This document shows, piece by piece, positions 1 through 11,261 of a stretch of 64,000 bases of DNA. Position 1 is the stretch's first letter. Every line of letters begins with the position of its first letter. Origin of the DNA: Effrenium voratum (lineage: Eukaryota; Sar; Dinophyceae; Suessiales; Symbiodiniaceae); the NCBI GenBank assembly GCA_963377175.1, contig CAUJNA010003503.1, forward strand, positions 124,001 to 188,000, written 5' to 3'. The notes below the pieces were generated by a model, which was not told the origin of the DNA, ran no database searches, and saw only the letters and a list, made by a program, of their open reading frames with translations. The position numbers and the translations under genes were made by a program.

Positions 1-3000
1 GGTGCCCCGGGCCCCGGCTCAGGGGCGGGCGCTATCAGTCTGCACACCCGTTCTTCAGTTTTTGAGAGTTTGAGGTGGGTGGCCCATGGGGCCCACCCAG
101 CCGTTGACATCTGACAGGGGAAGATGAGTCCCTGGCACCAACACATTGCTCGGATAAAAGAGTTATCGCGTGCTTGTGTGGTGCCGTTTGGTTAGCTTGC
201 ATACACTGAGCCACAGCCATTTCTGCCAGGCTGGGTGATGGCGCTGATTGGTCCTGCTGGCACCTTGATCCTGTGCGAGCTCAGCAAGGCCGTGGGAACA
301 TAGAACCCGAAACATTGAAGAGTCAGTCATGTCAACGTTCGATGCATCCAACAATTGCCCTCATCATACTTTAGTGTGATGCAGTGCTTGCCTTTACATT
401 TTTTGTTTGGCGCAGGTCATCACATACTTCCAGATAAGGAACTATCAAAAGTGGTGTCGGGCTCAGAATTCTTGCACTGAGTCACAGAGCGTACAAAGAA
501 CGTAGGCAATAGTACTTTTGTTGCTGTATGAGGGTGTAGCGCGCCTGCGTGTCCCAACACTGGAAGCCCTCTTGCCGGCATGTACCGACTTGGTTTTCTC
601 GGCCAGGCATGGGTCGCACTGAGTTGCATGCTAGGTTGATGAAGAAGGAGGCAGAGAATGCAAAGAAGGCTTGCTGCAGCTCCCAGGGAACTGCTGCTGT
701 TTTCCTGCTTTCCTAACAGAAGGACCAAAATGACAGTCCGCGGACAGACAAGTGGTTTTGTCGTACAAAGTACAAAGTTCTGCGCTTTTAAGTGGACAGG
801 ACCCAGCTGAGTGTTTGGGTCCGATTGCAAAAAACAAAGCCAAAGTATAATTCCACTCGGTTTGTTTCAAAACATGAGGGATCCCTTTTTGCTGGAAGGT
901 GTCAGCGGGAAATTAAAAACGAAAACCGCTAGAGCGTGCGACCAAGAACTGCGGAGGTAGTTTGAGCGCATTGGTCGCTTTCTTGTGGCCAGTTGGAAGA
1001 AGAGATTGCGGCGACGACGCCCAAGAGCAATGCCACCTGGCTGAACAGGGTGCTGTAGCTTTTGTGGCAACTCGGGGCGACTGAAGATCTCTTGCAAACT
1101 GAATCTTGATGTGAATTCGTGCATACTGATGAGTCCAGACAAACCGTGGCCCGGCTCAGGCGGCATCATCGGAGGTTAAGGCCCACCGGCGGGGAGAGCC
1201 GGGGGGGGGGGAGACACTCCCAGGGCCGTGTTCTTGTCTTGGTCAGAGTTTGGCTGAAGAGGCAGAGGCAGAGGCAAATTAACCACCTGGGTGGGGCTCA
1301 AAATTAGACAGGAGGGGTCACGCAGGTTTTGGTCCATGTTTCCACTTGCCAGGGTTCCATTTTGGGTACCGGTTCGAGCCACAGCCACGAACCACATGTG
1401 GAAAGAACACGACAAAGAACACCAGCTCCCCCAGTCGGTGGATAGGTCACTTATTCAGGGCGGTTCAGTGCCCGCAGATTTGTCGCAGGCACCACTGGCT
1501 TCAAGTGCTTGGCTCAGAGACACGAGGTACTTTGCCATTTTTCGGCATTGAGAGTTAAGCACCTCTCGTTGAGGTGTTGACCGGATCCAGAAAGTGGAGC
1601 GTCCTCCGGCGGTTGCTTTGTAAATCCAACACGGAGAGCGGCTTGGATGCAACTCTGCGGTGAGAACGTGTTACTGCCAGAATCGCTTCTATCTCAGCAT
1701 TGCCAAAGCACACCAATCAAAAATAGCTTGTTGGAGCCTTTGTGACTTCCCAACTACCGCTGGAAAGAAGGGCAACATACTTCGATGTCACCAGTTCTGA
1801 TCTTTGCATTCTGAGGCAATACAATTCCCAGAGGCAAACTCTCTGAATGATTCGGTAACTGCCTGATCTGCGGCCCCTCAGCAACACTCGGGCCACTTTT
1901 AATTGCCCTTGCGGCGTGCTTTTGAAAGGACATTTGCTGAGCAGAGCAGTTGTGCCTCGCCCTTCCCTGAGCTTGTTCTGGGCTGCGGCTTGCACAGTAC
2001 ATATGCTGCCACGAACTTGCGCACAGCAAGCACTTTCTACAGGCAGAAAGAGGCAGCCTGCTCTGGGGCTGGCAGCGTGCTTCAGCCAAGCGGAATCCGG
2101 CTCCCTGATGAGCTGGATTATAGGGGACCCCCTCTCAACTGAGAGTGGCTCGACAGAAATCCTGCTTTGGGACTGGGGAGCAAGACAAGACACAGCGAAG
2201 TCATGATTTTGATTAACCAAGTGAAGTTGGCGACGAAAGGACGCCATGTCTCGAGGTCAGATGGTTAAGCGAATAGGTACGCAGTGAATGTGACTTTTGG
2301 AGTTACATACCGACTAACGCGGGCACACTAGTTCAAAGTTGCTGCATGTGCTTTGGCAACTTACATGGGCGGAGCATACAGTCAAGGACCAGGCCGTTTT
2401 TCTGAGGAGGCGGCCGCATGGAGGGGACAGGGAGGCCAACGTGGCCGAAGCCCGTCGATGGCGGTGCTAGCAGGCGAGGACGTGTGGCTGAGGACACGGG
2501 CAACCAGCGGGCGCGCTTGTCAGGTGGATGGCGGCCCACGAGTTGGGAACAACCTCGTGAGTCAGCTTTCCGGGGAGTCGCTGCAAAGGTGGTGGAGCGA
2601 CGCGGAGGAGAGCGCAGAATGCGGGCGCGAGAAGTGCAGCGAGCGGAGATGGCGCCAAAGGGATGTTGATTGAGTTCTCAGGAAGCTCGAATGGTCACCG
2701 GAGCAGGGGCTACTTCCACGGGCGGCTCTCGAAACCTCCGAGCTACCGGTCTGGATGGCGATGCCTCTCTGGAGAGAGGACGTAGAGGAGAACGGCGGTT
2801 GATGTTTAAGAGAAACCAAGGCCAGGGTGCAGATGCTGGCGTGAACTACCAGAAAACAACAAAGCCATAAGCCAGTCGTAGCCCGCAGCCGTCCTTGAGC
2901 ATGCAGTGTCAGCTACGGCTGTCAAAGACCATTCTCATCTCAGCCCCGGCCACGCGCGCGCAGTCTCACTTGTTCTTATTCTCTGCACGTTGAGCTCCCG

Positions 3001-3204
3001 CCGATCGCACGGCGCGTCAAGCTGGCCACTCCCTTGATCGACTTTCTCGGTGAACGGACGCAGCTTGACGGTAAGGTCGGTCAGGTCTCCAGTCGCGCGA
3101 TTTTGGCGTCTCTAACTGCTCGGCAGACTTCGAGCTGCTAGGTTTGAAAGGGCCCAGGCATCCGGAGCCATTCCGATTGATTAGGCTGGCCCACAGCAGC
3201 TGTG
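1..3204. other. Unassigned 5' region without a recognised gene
   Basis: No protein family was recognised here. There are minus-strand ORFs at 420-830 (136 codons) and 1717-2247 (176 codons) with no known motif and no compositional support, so they are not called as genes. A + strand stretch at 2670-2870 is GC-rich and hydrophilic when translated and could hold an exon, but nothing identifies it. The only structured element is the family A inverted-repeat copy at 1291-1386. Confidence 0.5.
1291..1386. mobile_element. Family A inverted-repeat element, copy A1
   Basis: A short element bounded by imperfect inverted termini (gtggggctcaaaa on the left, ttcgagccacagcc on the right). It contains the family core gggttccattttgggtacc and the phrase caggttttggtcc shared with other copies. 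No convincing target-site duplication is visible. The copy is diverged at both ends (gctc for gtc), so it is probably old. It encodes nothing and is non-autonomous; no transposase lies nearby. Confidence 0.7.
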
Positions 3205-3210
3205 AGACAG

Positions 3211-3743
3211 ATGTGCGTGAACGCGAGCGCCAAAGTGGTCAAGGAATGCGGCCCTTGTGGAGAGTGGCTGGCTCGAGACACGAGGCTGTTCTACCGCATG
3301 GGCATGGTGGAGGAACCGCCCGCTGAAAAGGCTTGGGTTGAGGCACCGCAAGCGCTTGCGCGACAAACTGTAAGTCTAGGAGGGAGCTTGCGGGTGGGTT
3401 GCGTTGTTGATCTGATCTCGCGCGTCCAGGGGAAATCGCGTGCTTGTGTGAGGGATTGCGTGGCGTAACGCACCACCTGGTGGAACAGATTACTCATGGA
3501 TCACAGCGGATTCGCCGGCTATGGAGACGTGGCTCGAGTGCTGCGCGTCTGGTGCGGTGCCAGTTTTGCTTGGAGCTAAAGATGGAGCCAGAGAGATGCT
3601 GCGTCGTGTGCCGGAGAAGGAGGTTGGCCACCTATGCCAAGAAGAAAATCACTGACAAAGAGAAGGCGGGCAAGACCTGGCCCAAGCATTGGGCAGCTTA
3701 CGAGCTGGTGGGCAAACTCCTGGAGTTGCCATGGAGGTTTTAG
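3211..3743 (+). CDS. Coding-looking exon cluster, function unknown
   Basis: Two + strand stretches look like exons of one gene. The first, about 3211-3330, follows an acceptor-like acag and translates to a hydrophilic peptide containing VVKECGPCGEWLARD and YRMGMVEEPP, ending aag|gct (GC donor). The second, about 3582-3743, encodes a Cys/Lys/Arg-rich tail (CCVVCRRRRLATYAKK, then KAGKTWPKHWAAYELVGK) and ends at a stop. No family is recognised. Support is codon-like composition, balanced amino-acid use and splice-like borders only. The exon phases were not proved compatible, so these could belong to two genes. Confidence is low to moderate. Confidence 0.35.
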
Positions 3744-4734
3744 TGAACCGTGTTTTCACAATTTTGAAAACGGATTCATTTCGCAGCAGCACGAATCTCA
3801 TTGTTGAGTAACACGCCGACTAACGCAGGCACGCGATTGATGAACCATTTCGCGGGGTTAAACAAGTCCGCGTGCTTGGGTGACCTGAGCAACCCATATT
3901 GCGTTCTTGCCAGATCCTACTATTGTTTTTTGTGTAGAGACGCGCGCAGGAGCCATAACATTCATACATGTTGCCATGCGTCAAGATTGCATGTAGCGTG
4001 CCTTGCTCACAAGTAGGTGGTTTGATCTATGAAACACGCAGTGACTCCGCCTTGTTCCCAGCCTTGACAAGCCGCTCCCGCTGTGTAATATGCTCATTTC
4101 CGTGGTGTGTTCGCACGAGCCCTGCTTAAAGGGTTGGCTGAAAACCTTTGACCCGGGGTTGGCCCTAAGTGGCGTGCCTGCACTGGCGTTTCGCCATGAC
4201 ACGCAGATTGTCACGCGGTCAGGTGTAGCTTGATTTTACTTTTGGTGCAGCTGAGATGTTTTGGGATGTGTCGTTAGGTAAGCTTTTTGAGCTGATCCGC
4301 AGTGTGGTGGTGGCCACACCACAGAGGCGTGCACAGGTCAACCTCGCAGGCTCCGAAAAACACCGGAAGTCGCCGGACCCTGCAAATCGCTGCGATTTCA
4401 TAGAGAACTTGAGCCAAACAGGTGAGTCCCCCTGTTCGGAACAGCGTGCAGCGCTTTGCGGAATCTCGACTGCATGTTTTCTTGTGCAAAGTCACAGCTT
4501 CACCCTGCCTGGGGACTCTGCCATCCACTGACAGCCTGGCAGCCGACACTGCAGCGGCAAAGTCAACAGCGCAGGGTGCCCTCCCCAGCAACATGGATCA
4601 GCCTAAGGCCTCTTGGGTTGAATCTCTGATCCATGGCCCCTCGTTGCCCTGAGGCGGAATTTCTAAGGATTTCTGCTGTAAGGACAGCGTTCCAATGCAC
4701 AGCAAGGGCGCCACCTGCTTCGCACGTGTGCCAG

Positions 4735-5205
4735 TCGGCGAAATATGGCTTGATCCATGGGGATGTGCTTTGGATTTGGTCGATTCGAGGGACCCGAGCA
4801 TCGCCACGGGCGGCGTGCGGCGTGTGGCTGAGACCTGGACGGAAGTGGACGATGCCATTCACAAGGCTTTTGCTGATGGCCTGCGCCTCAGCGCAGACTC
4901 TCCACATATGTGGACGCTTACACTTTGGCGCGTGACACTGCTGAAAGCAGTGCTTTCCCATGCGCTTTTGTGTTTGACTTGAGGGTCACCTTTTCAGGTT
5001 GGTTTAAAGGGAAACCAGAAGCAGCTCCTTTTCGGGGCGTCCATGTTGGGTGTCTTTTTGGGTGCCCGCTATTTCGATACCCACGTGACCCATGTTTCCT
5101 TTGCCTCCGCCCAGCGCTGTGCTGCTGGAGGCCGCGCGGCACAGCGGGGCGCCGCGGATGTGGCGCAGCTGGTGGCGGAACTGCTGGAGGCAGTCCGATG
5201 GAACG
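4735..5205 (+). CDS. Coding-looking exon pair, function unknown
   Basis: An exon-like stretch at about 4735-4908 follows gtgccag and translates to an acidic, soluble sequence containing WLDPWGCALDLVDSRDP and VDDAIHKAFADGL. A second stretch at about 5119-5205 encodes DVAQLVAELLEAVR, a probable amphipathic helix. Between them lies an AT-richer segment with inverted family C-like words (ggtttaaagggaaacc). Nothing identifies the product. The call rests on amino-acid composition and splice-like borders; frame continuity between the two stretches is not proved. Confidence 0.35.
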
Positions 5206-7332
5206 CATCCTTTGGATGGCGGACCCCGCTTTAATACTGAAAGGGAAACCAAAGGGAAGCCAGCAGTCTTAGTGACCCCTATTTTGAGAGACACCCATTT
5301 CGAAGGCTCATGCAGAGTTGACACACTAGGTTCAGCAGGATTCTTGCCTTTGCGTGGTTGGAATCAATTCCAGAACCATCTTTGCCATTGCACAAATCCA
5401 TGTGCAGTGAGAAGACTTAGGAGCCTTCCTGACGGTTTCCTGGGGCTTCGACAAGTTTTGCGCGCCAGGTGTCGGGGCCAGAGCCCAAAGAGGCCACTGG
5501 CCTTCCAGCTTCGCCCTGCAGAGGTCCAGGCCCCAGGTGGCACGGAGGGTTGGAGGCTCCCTCTGAAAGCCACGGAAGGCAAAGCCAAGCCTCACGGCTC
5601 GTTTCTTTGTGCGTGGCATGCGCTCAAGGCCTTGCACGCCTGGAATGCCTCACGTCGGGCTGCCTGGTGCAGTGCGCCCGTTGCCAGCCATTGGCCTGTC
5701 TTTCAGGCCACGGCCCTTCTACTTGCCAGATCAGGCGCATGGGCAAAAGACGTTAGATGTTCGACGAAATGATATATGTGGATATGGCCGCAAGGCACAG
5801 GAGGACGTCGGTCCTTAGTAGGCTGACCTGTCATCAGAGCTCGTCCTTGCAGGTTCACCGGCAATTCATGTCATTGAACCAACACTGATCGTGGCTCATG
5901 TTGAGCCTGATGTCCATCGCAGGAGCCTTCCGATGGTTGGCTGAATGTGCATGGCGCGCCCAAGCCGGTGGAGGATGAGGTGGGATGCAGTGAAGCAGAG
6001 TCACTAGCAACCGACAAGCACGTAACAAGACATGGATTGGACCATTCAGCACTTTCAACAAACGCACATCTTGACACTTTACTGGCTCTGCTGGATGCAG
6101 TGGGGTTCGCTCCAGTCTGTGGTTGAACGCCAAGTGACCTGATTCTTCGGGGCTCATATAAACTCCGGCGTTAGACAGTTGCTTTAGAAGAGAAAAGCAA
6201 GCGTTGCTGTCGTCCACACAATAAGTTTTGACCTGTCTCAAAAGGCCGAATTTGTGTGGTGCTTCTGGAGAGGGATCAGACAGGCCCAGGATGTAATGGA
6301 GGCGGTGGCCGAGGAGGAGTTGATCCGCAGACAACAAACTGAGACTTTCGTCTCTGGCGAAAGAGGATGCCATTTGAAGACGCCCCTACTTAGACAATGT
6401 TGCGGCCAATTGTTTGCCACTTGTTGCCTGGGGCCCGACCAATTTGTGGGCAACCGTGGTGATTCTCTTATAGGTTTCCCGGCACCATCGGGTGGATGCC
6501 TCATAGTGTTGCAAGGAGTTGGCAGATGGGCCAGGGGCAAAGCCGGACTCAGCCGAGGCCCGGGCAAGCATGCGAGCCATGAGCAAGGGCCAGGGGTGAA
6601 AGGAAAAATCAAAATAGGAAGGGCCCCGGCAGGCAGGCAAACCTTGGCTTTGTCTCACTAGGCAAAGATTCGGAGTGAAGCAAACTGCTGACATTCCTCC
6701 CCTTCGAACCGCATTCGGGATTCGGCCAAAGGCAAGATGTTGGGCTAGGAAGACGTGGATGTTTGTCTTGATCCTTGACGTGGAATTGGCCCCAGTTTTT
6801 GGTTTGGCACAGGGATTGAAACAAATCGGACTTCATTGCATTGGGCCCTGGCCCGCCGTACAATTGTAACTAGGCTCAGAGTTAAAGCCATTGACGGACT
6901 CTTCACATGTTGCACTTGCCATGACCATGGCGATGTCCACCTTTGGTGAGCCGCACTGGTAGCAACAGGCAAAAACTAGAAGGCTTCCGCGTGCCGAGCT
7001 GCGCATGGAACATGGCCTTGAGCATCGAACCTCTGACCAGAGACTGCCTTGGCACATGCCATGTTCTGTGCCGGCCATCAAGGTGGCAACGCATGCCCGA
7101 AGGCTTCAATCCAAGCGCCACTGAAGTAGCCCACACCAAGGCGTGCATGCCTACTTTTCTTTGTTGAGTCATTGCAAAGTCTGTGGGAGAACCGCGAACT
7201 ACACAATTATCAGGGACAACTGCAAGACTAGAAATCAATGGAAGGACTGCAAGGCTATAGAAACTATGTTGCTTCTGCCTATTTGCCACACAATCCCAAG
7301 CTGGTACTCATAGTTTGGCTTCATGTAGTTGT
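5206..7332. other. Region without recognised gene; one long minus-strand ORF
   Basis: The 172-codon minus-strand ORF at 5855-6373 is among the longest non-repetitive ORFs here. Its product includes VKTYCVDDSNACFSLLKQL and a Pro-rich tail, but no family was recognised. A + strand stretch near 6270-6360 (QDVMEAVAEEELIRRQQ) could instead be an exon on the opposite strand, so at most one is real. The rest, up to the tandem array, shows nothing I can assign. Confidence 0.3.
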
Positions 7333-10318
7333 TGGTCCATTTACTGTAGAGGGATTAGGGAATCACCAAATATCCTGCCCAAAATGGGGACTTACTCATG
7401 TTTCCCCAGGCCTTTGCGGGCAACAATACATTTTTGTGATCGTGTCTTACGCGCAGTTGCTGGACCGAACTTTGCCAGGCGGTTCATGCAGCAGACAGCG
7501 CAGGGGAAGCAGCGGCTGAGGCGACCTGCTGGCACCCAGTGCCAACATGAGCGCAGCCAGTGGTGAATAATTAGAAGCTTTTTTCCATTGTAGATCATCC
7601 ATTGAGTTTTAGCCGTGGCACACCACGAAAAGCATTCAAGTCAAAAGCATCTAATACATGATCACGAAGGGAGCAATTGCAAGGCAGCATGCCAGCAGTC
7701 TATCGCCCATTTAGGGGAACATTCGGGACGCAGCCAATATCCGGCAAACATCGGCGGACTCACTAGCTTTGCCACAGCCATTGCGGGTCACAGCAATCTT
7801 GACTGTAGCTCAAGTGCAGTGTGCGTAGAATCAGCAGGCCTTTCTTTCGCCGAACTGTGTCAGGCGGCTGATGCACCAGACAGTCCAGTGGAAGCAGTAG
7901 CTGAGGCTGGCACGCCGCTTCTGCCAACACTTGAGTATGTGGCTGAGCATACTTTGAACAAACAAACCTGGGCATATCCATTTGTTAATTGGTAGAAGTC
8001 TTGTTCATTGTAGATCGGCATTCGCTGGTTGAGAAGTGAAAGTCTTTCATTAAGCGTTGAGACGTCCCAAAACCACATGAGGCAGAGCATCCTTCACATG
8101 ATCACGAAGGAAACAATTACAAGGCAACGCACCAGGACCATCTCATTGTCGTTTGCGGTCCATTTACTGTAGAGGGATTAGGGAATCACCAAATATCCTG
8201 CCCAAAATGGGGACTTACTCATGTTTCCCCAGGCCTTTGCGGGCAACAATACATTTTTGTGATCGTGTCTTACGCGCAGTTGCTGGACCGAACTTTGCCA
8301 GGCGGTTCATGCAGCAGACAGCGCAGGGGAAGCAGCGGCTGAGGCGACCTGCTGGCACCCAGTGCCAACATGAGCGCAGCCAGTGGTGAATAATTAGAAG
8401 CTTTTTTCCATTGTAGATCATCCATTGAGTTTTAGCCGTGGCACACCACGAAAAGCATTCAAGTCAAAAGCATCTAATACATGATCACGAAGGGAGCAAT
8501 TGCAAGGCAGCATGCCAGCAGTCTATCGCCCATTTAGGGGAACATTCGGGACGCAGCCAATATCCGGCAAACATCGGCGCAGTCACTAGCTTTCCCACAG
8601 CCATTGCGGGTCACAGCAATCTTGACTGTAGCTCAAGTGCAGTGTGCGTAGAATCAGCAGGCCTTTCTTTCGCCGAACTGTGTCAGGCGGCTGATGCACC
8701 AGACAGTCCAGTGGAAGCAGTAGCTGAGGCTGGCACGCCGCTTCTGCCAATACTTGAGTATGTGGCGGAGCATACTTTGAACAAACAAACCTGGGCATAT
8801 CCATTTGTTAATTGGTAGAAGTCTTGTTCATTGTAGATCGGCATTCGCTGGTTGAGAAGTGAAAGTCTTTCATTAAGCGTTGAGACGTCCCAAAACCACA
8901 TGAGGCAGAGCATCCTTCACATGATCACGAAGGAAACAATTACAAGGCAACGCACCAGGACCATCTCATTGTCGTTTGCGGTCCATTTACTGTAGAGGGA
9001 TTAGGGAATCACCAAATATCCTGCCCAAAATGGGGACTTACTCATGTTTCCCCAGGCCTTTGCGGGCAACAATACATTTTTGTGATCGTGTCTTACGCGC
9101 AGTTGCTGGACCGAACTTTGCCAGGCGGTTCATGCAGCAGACAGCGCAGGGGAAGCAGCGGCTGAGGCGACCTGCTGGCACCCAGTGCCAACATGAGCGC
9201 AGCCAGTGGTGAATAATTAGAAGCTTTTTTCCATTGTAGATCATCCATTGAGTTTTAGCCGTGGCACACCACGAAAAGCATTCAAGTCAAAAGCATCTAA
9301 TACATGATCACGAAGGGAGCAATTGCAAGGCAGCATGCCAGCAGTCTATCGCCCATTTAGGGGAACATTCGGGACGCAGCCAATATCCGGCAAACATCGG
9401 CGGACTCACTAGCTTTGCCACAGCCATTGCGGGTCACAGCAATCTTGACTGTAGCTCAAGTGCAGTTTGCATAGAATCAGCAGGCCTTTCTTTCGCCGAA
9501 CTTTGTCAGGCGGCTGATGCACAAGACAGTGCAGTGGAAGCAGTGGCTGAGGCTGGCACGCCGCTTCTGCCAACACTTGAGTATGTGGCTGAGCATACTT
9601 TGAACAAACACACCTGGGCATATCCATTTGTTAGTGGGTAGAAAGTCTTGTTCATTGTAAATCGGCATTCGCTGGTTGAGATTTGAAAGTTTTTCATTAA
9701 GCGTTCAGACGTCCCAAAACTACATGAGGCAGAGCATCCTTCACATGATCACGAAGGAAGCAATTACAAGGCAACGCACCACTGCCCAAAATGGGGACTT
9801 ACTCATGTTTCCCCAGGCCTTTGCGGGCAACAATACATTTTTGTGATCGTGTCTTACGCGCAGTTGCTGGACCGAACTTTGCCAGGCGGTTCATGCAGCA
9901 GACAGCGCAGGGGAAGCAGCGGCTGAGGCGACCTGCTGGCACCCAGTGCCAACATGAGCGCAGCCAGTGGTGAATAATTAGAAGCTTTTTTCCATTGTAG
10001 ATCATCCATTGAGTTTTAGCCGTGGCACACCACGAAAAGCATTCAAGTCAAAAGCATCTAATACATGATCACGAAGGGAGCAATTGCAAGGCAGCATGCC
10101 AGCAGTCTATCGCCCATTTAGGGGAACATTCGGGACGCAGCCAATATCCGGCAAACATCGGCGGACTCACTAGCTTTGCCACAGCCATTGCGGGTCACAG
10201 CAATCTTGACTGTAGCTCAAGTGCAGTTTGCATAGAATCAGCAGTCCTTTCTTTCGCCGAACTTTGTCAGGCGGCTGATGCACAAGACAGTGCAGTGGAA
10301 GCAGTGGCTGAGGCTGAC
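7333..10318. repeat. 823-bp dimeric higher-order tandem repeat, about 3.6 copies
   Basis: Near-identical units begin at about 7337, 8159 and 8982 (spacing 822-823 bp). A fourth, shortened unit lacks about 62 bp around 9783 and stops near 10314. Each unit is itself two diverged halves of roughly 410 bp. Both halves contain a catgatcacgaagg word, a word of the form ccaggcggttcatgcagcag, and a cattgtagatc word, with different spacing and many substitutions. The halves diverged first and the dimer then amplified. Repeated ORFs inside (126 codons +, 68-78 codons -) copy the unit and are not supported as genes. No insertion-element ends are visible. Confidence 0.93.
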
Positions 10319-11261
10319 ATGACAGTTGAGCGGGGGCCGTGAGCTGGAGCAATCCAGTCAAGGGCGCTGATCCTTGGCCAAGGAAGGGCTCTCTCGTAAA
10401 CTGGTGGCCCAAGATTTGTCTCGAAATCCCAAAGCTGGACGCTTGACAGATATCGGTGGCCAGAATGGCTCTCCTGGTGAGACATCGCTTTGCAGTCTAA
10501 AGGAACTGGCTCACGCCAAGTCCGGTCTCAAGATCATATACCGATCATGAAGCCCGATGTGCGAAGACCTGCGTGGAATCTTGTATCGACGATTAGGAGA
10601 GGCGACACCGAGGCAGATTTCCCGAGGCGCCTTTGCAAGTCTGGACCTTGTGGGCCAAATCAGACGTGTGATGTGCTGCCTGCTTTGGCTCAGAAAACGA
10701 CCCCCAGCCATGTGGGCAGAAGCTAGTGCCCACCGCGCTGAGCAGGACTTGAGAAAGGGCTCACAGTCTGAGGCATTGCAGGCTGCGTTGTAGTTTGCCC
10801 CACTGGGATTGCCCAGGACTGATGATAGGCCCATGGCACCAGAGGCGTGCGTCGAGTCCCAAAGCGAGGTTTATGTGCATTGCCAGCTGCGAAGCGAAGC
10901 CTCGACACCTGACAGGAACCTGTGCCATGTGAGGATTTTGCCACCTGCGGCGTTGCCCGCAGCTCATGCTGAAACAGATCGCTGGGGACTGATACCATTC
11001 CAACGCCATTTTTCTGAGGCCCAGTTCCAGAACCGGAACTTTCCCAAAAATGTCAAGCAGCAGGACTATCCGAGAGTCATGTCGTTGCCGATGCTGTTCT
11101 CTTGGGTTGTTGGGCTTGCAACTTGATACGCCGCGATTGATAATGCTCAGGCATGCGTGAGCGTGTGAATCCCAAACCTGGATCCAGTTCAGTCTTGGCA
11201 ATACGTAGGGCTCAGGATCTCACCAGGCTCTGTCTCCGAGGCATCCCAGACCCGTCCTCAA
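10319..11261. other. Region between the tandem array and the phosphatase gene
   Basis: A 78-codon + ORF at 10557-10793 (product begins MCEDLRGILYRRLGEA and ends QSEALQAAL) has plausible composition but no recognised family, and no splice evidence ties it to the downstream phosphatase. It could be an upstream exon or chance. The rest of the stretch holds nothing I can support; 5' exons of the phosphatase may lie here unseen. Confidence 0.3.
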
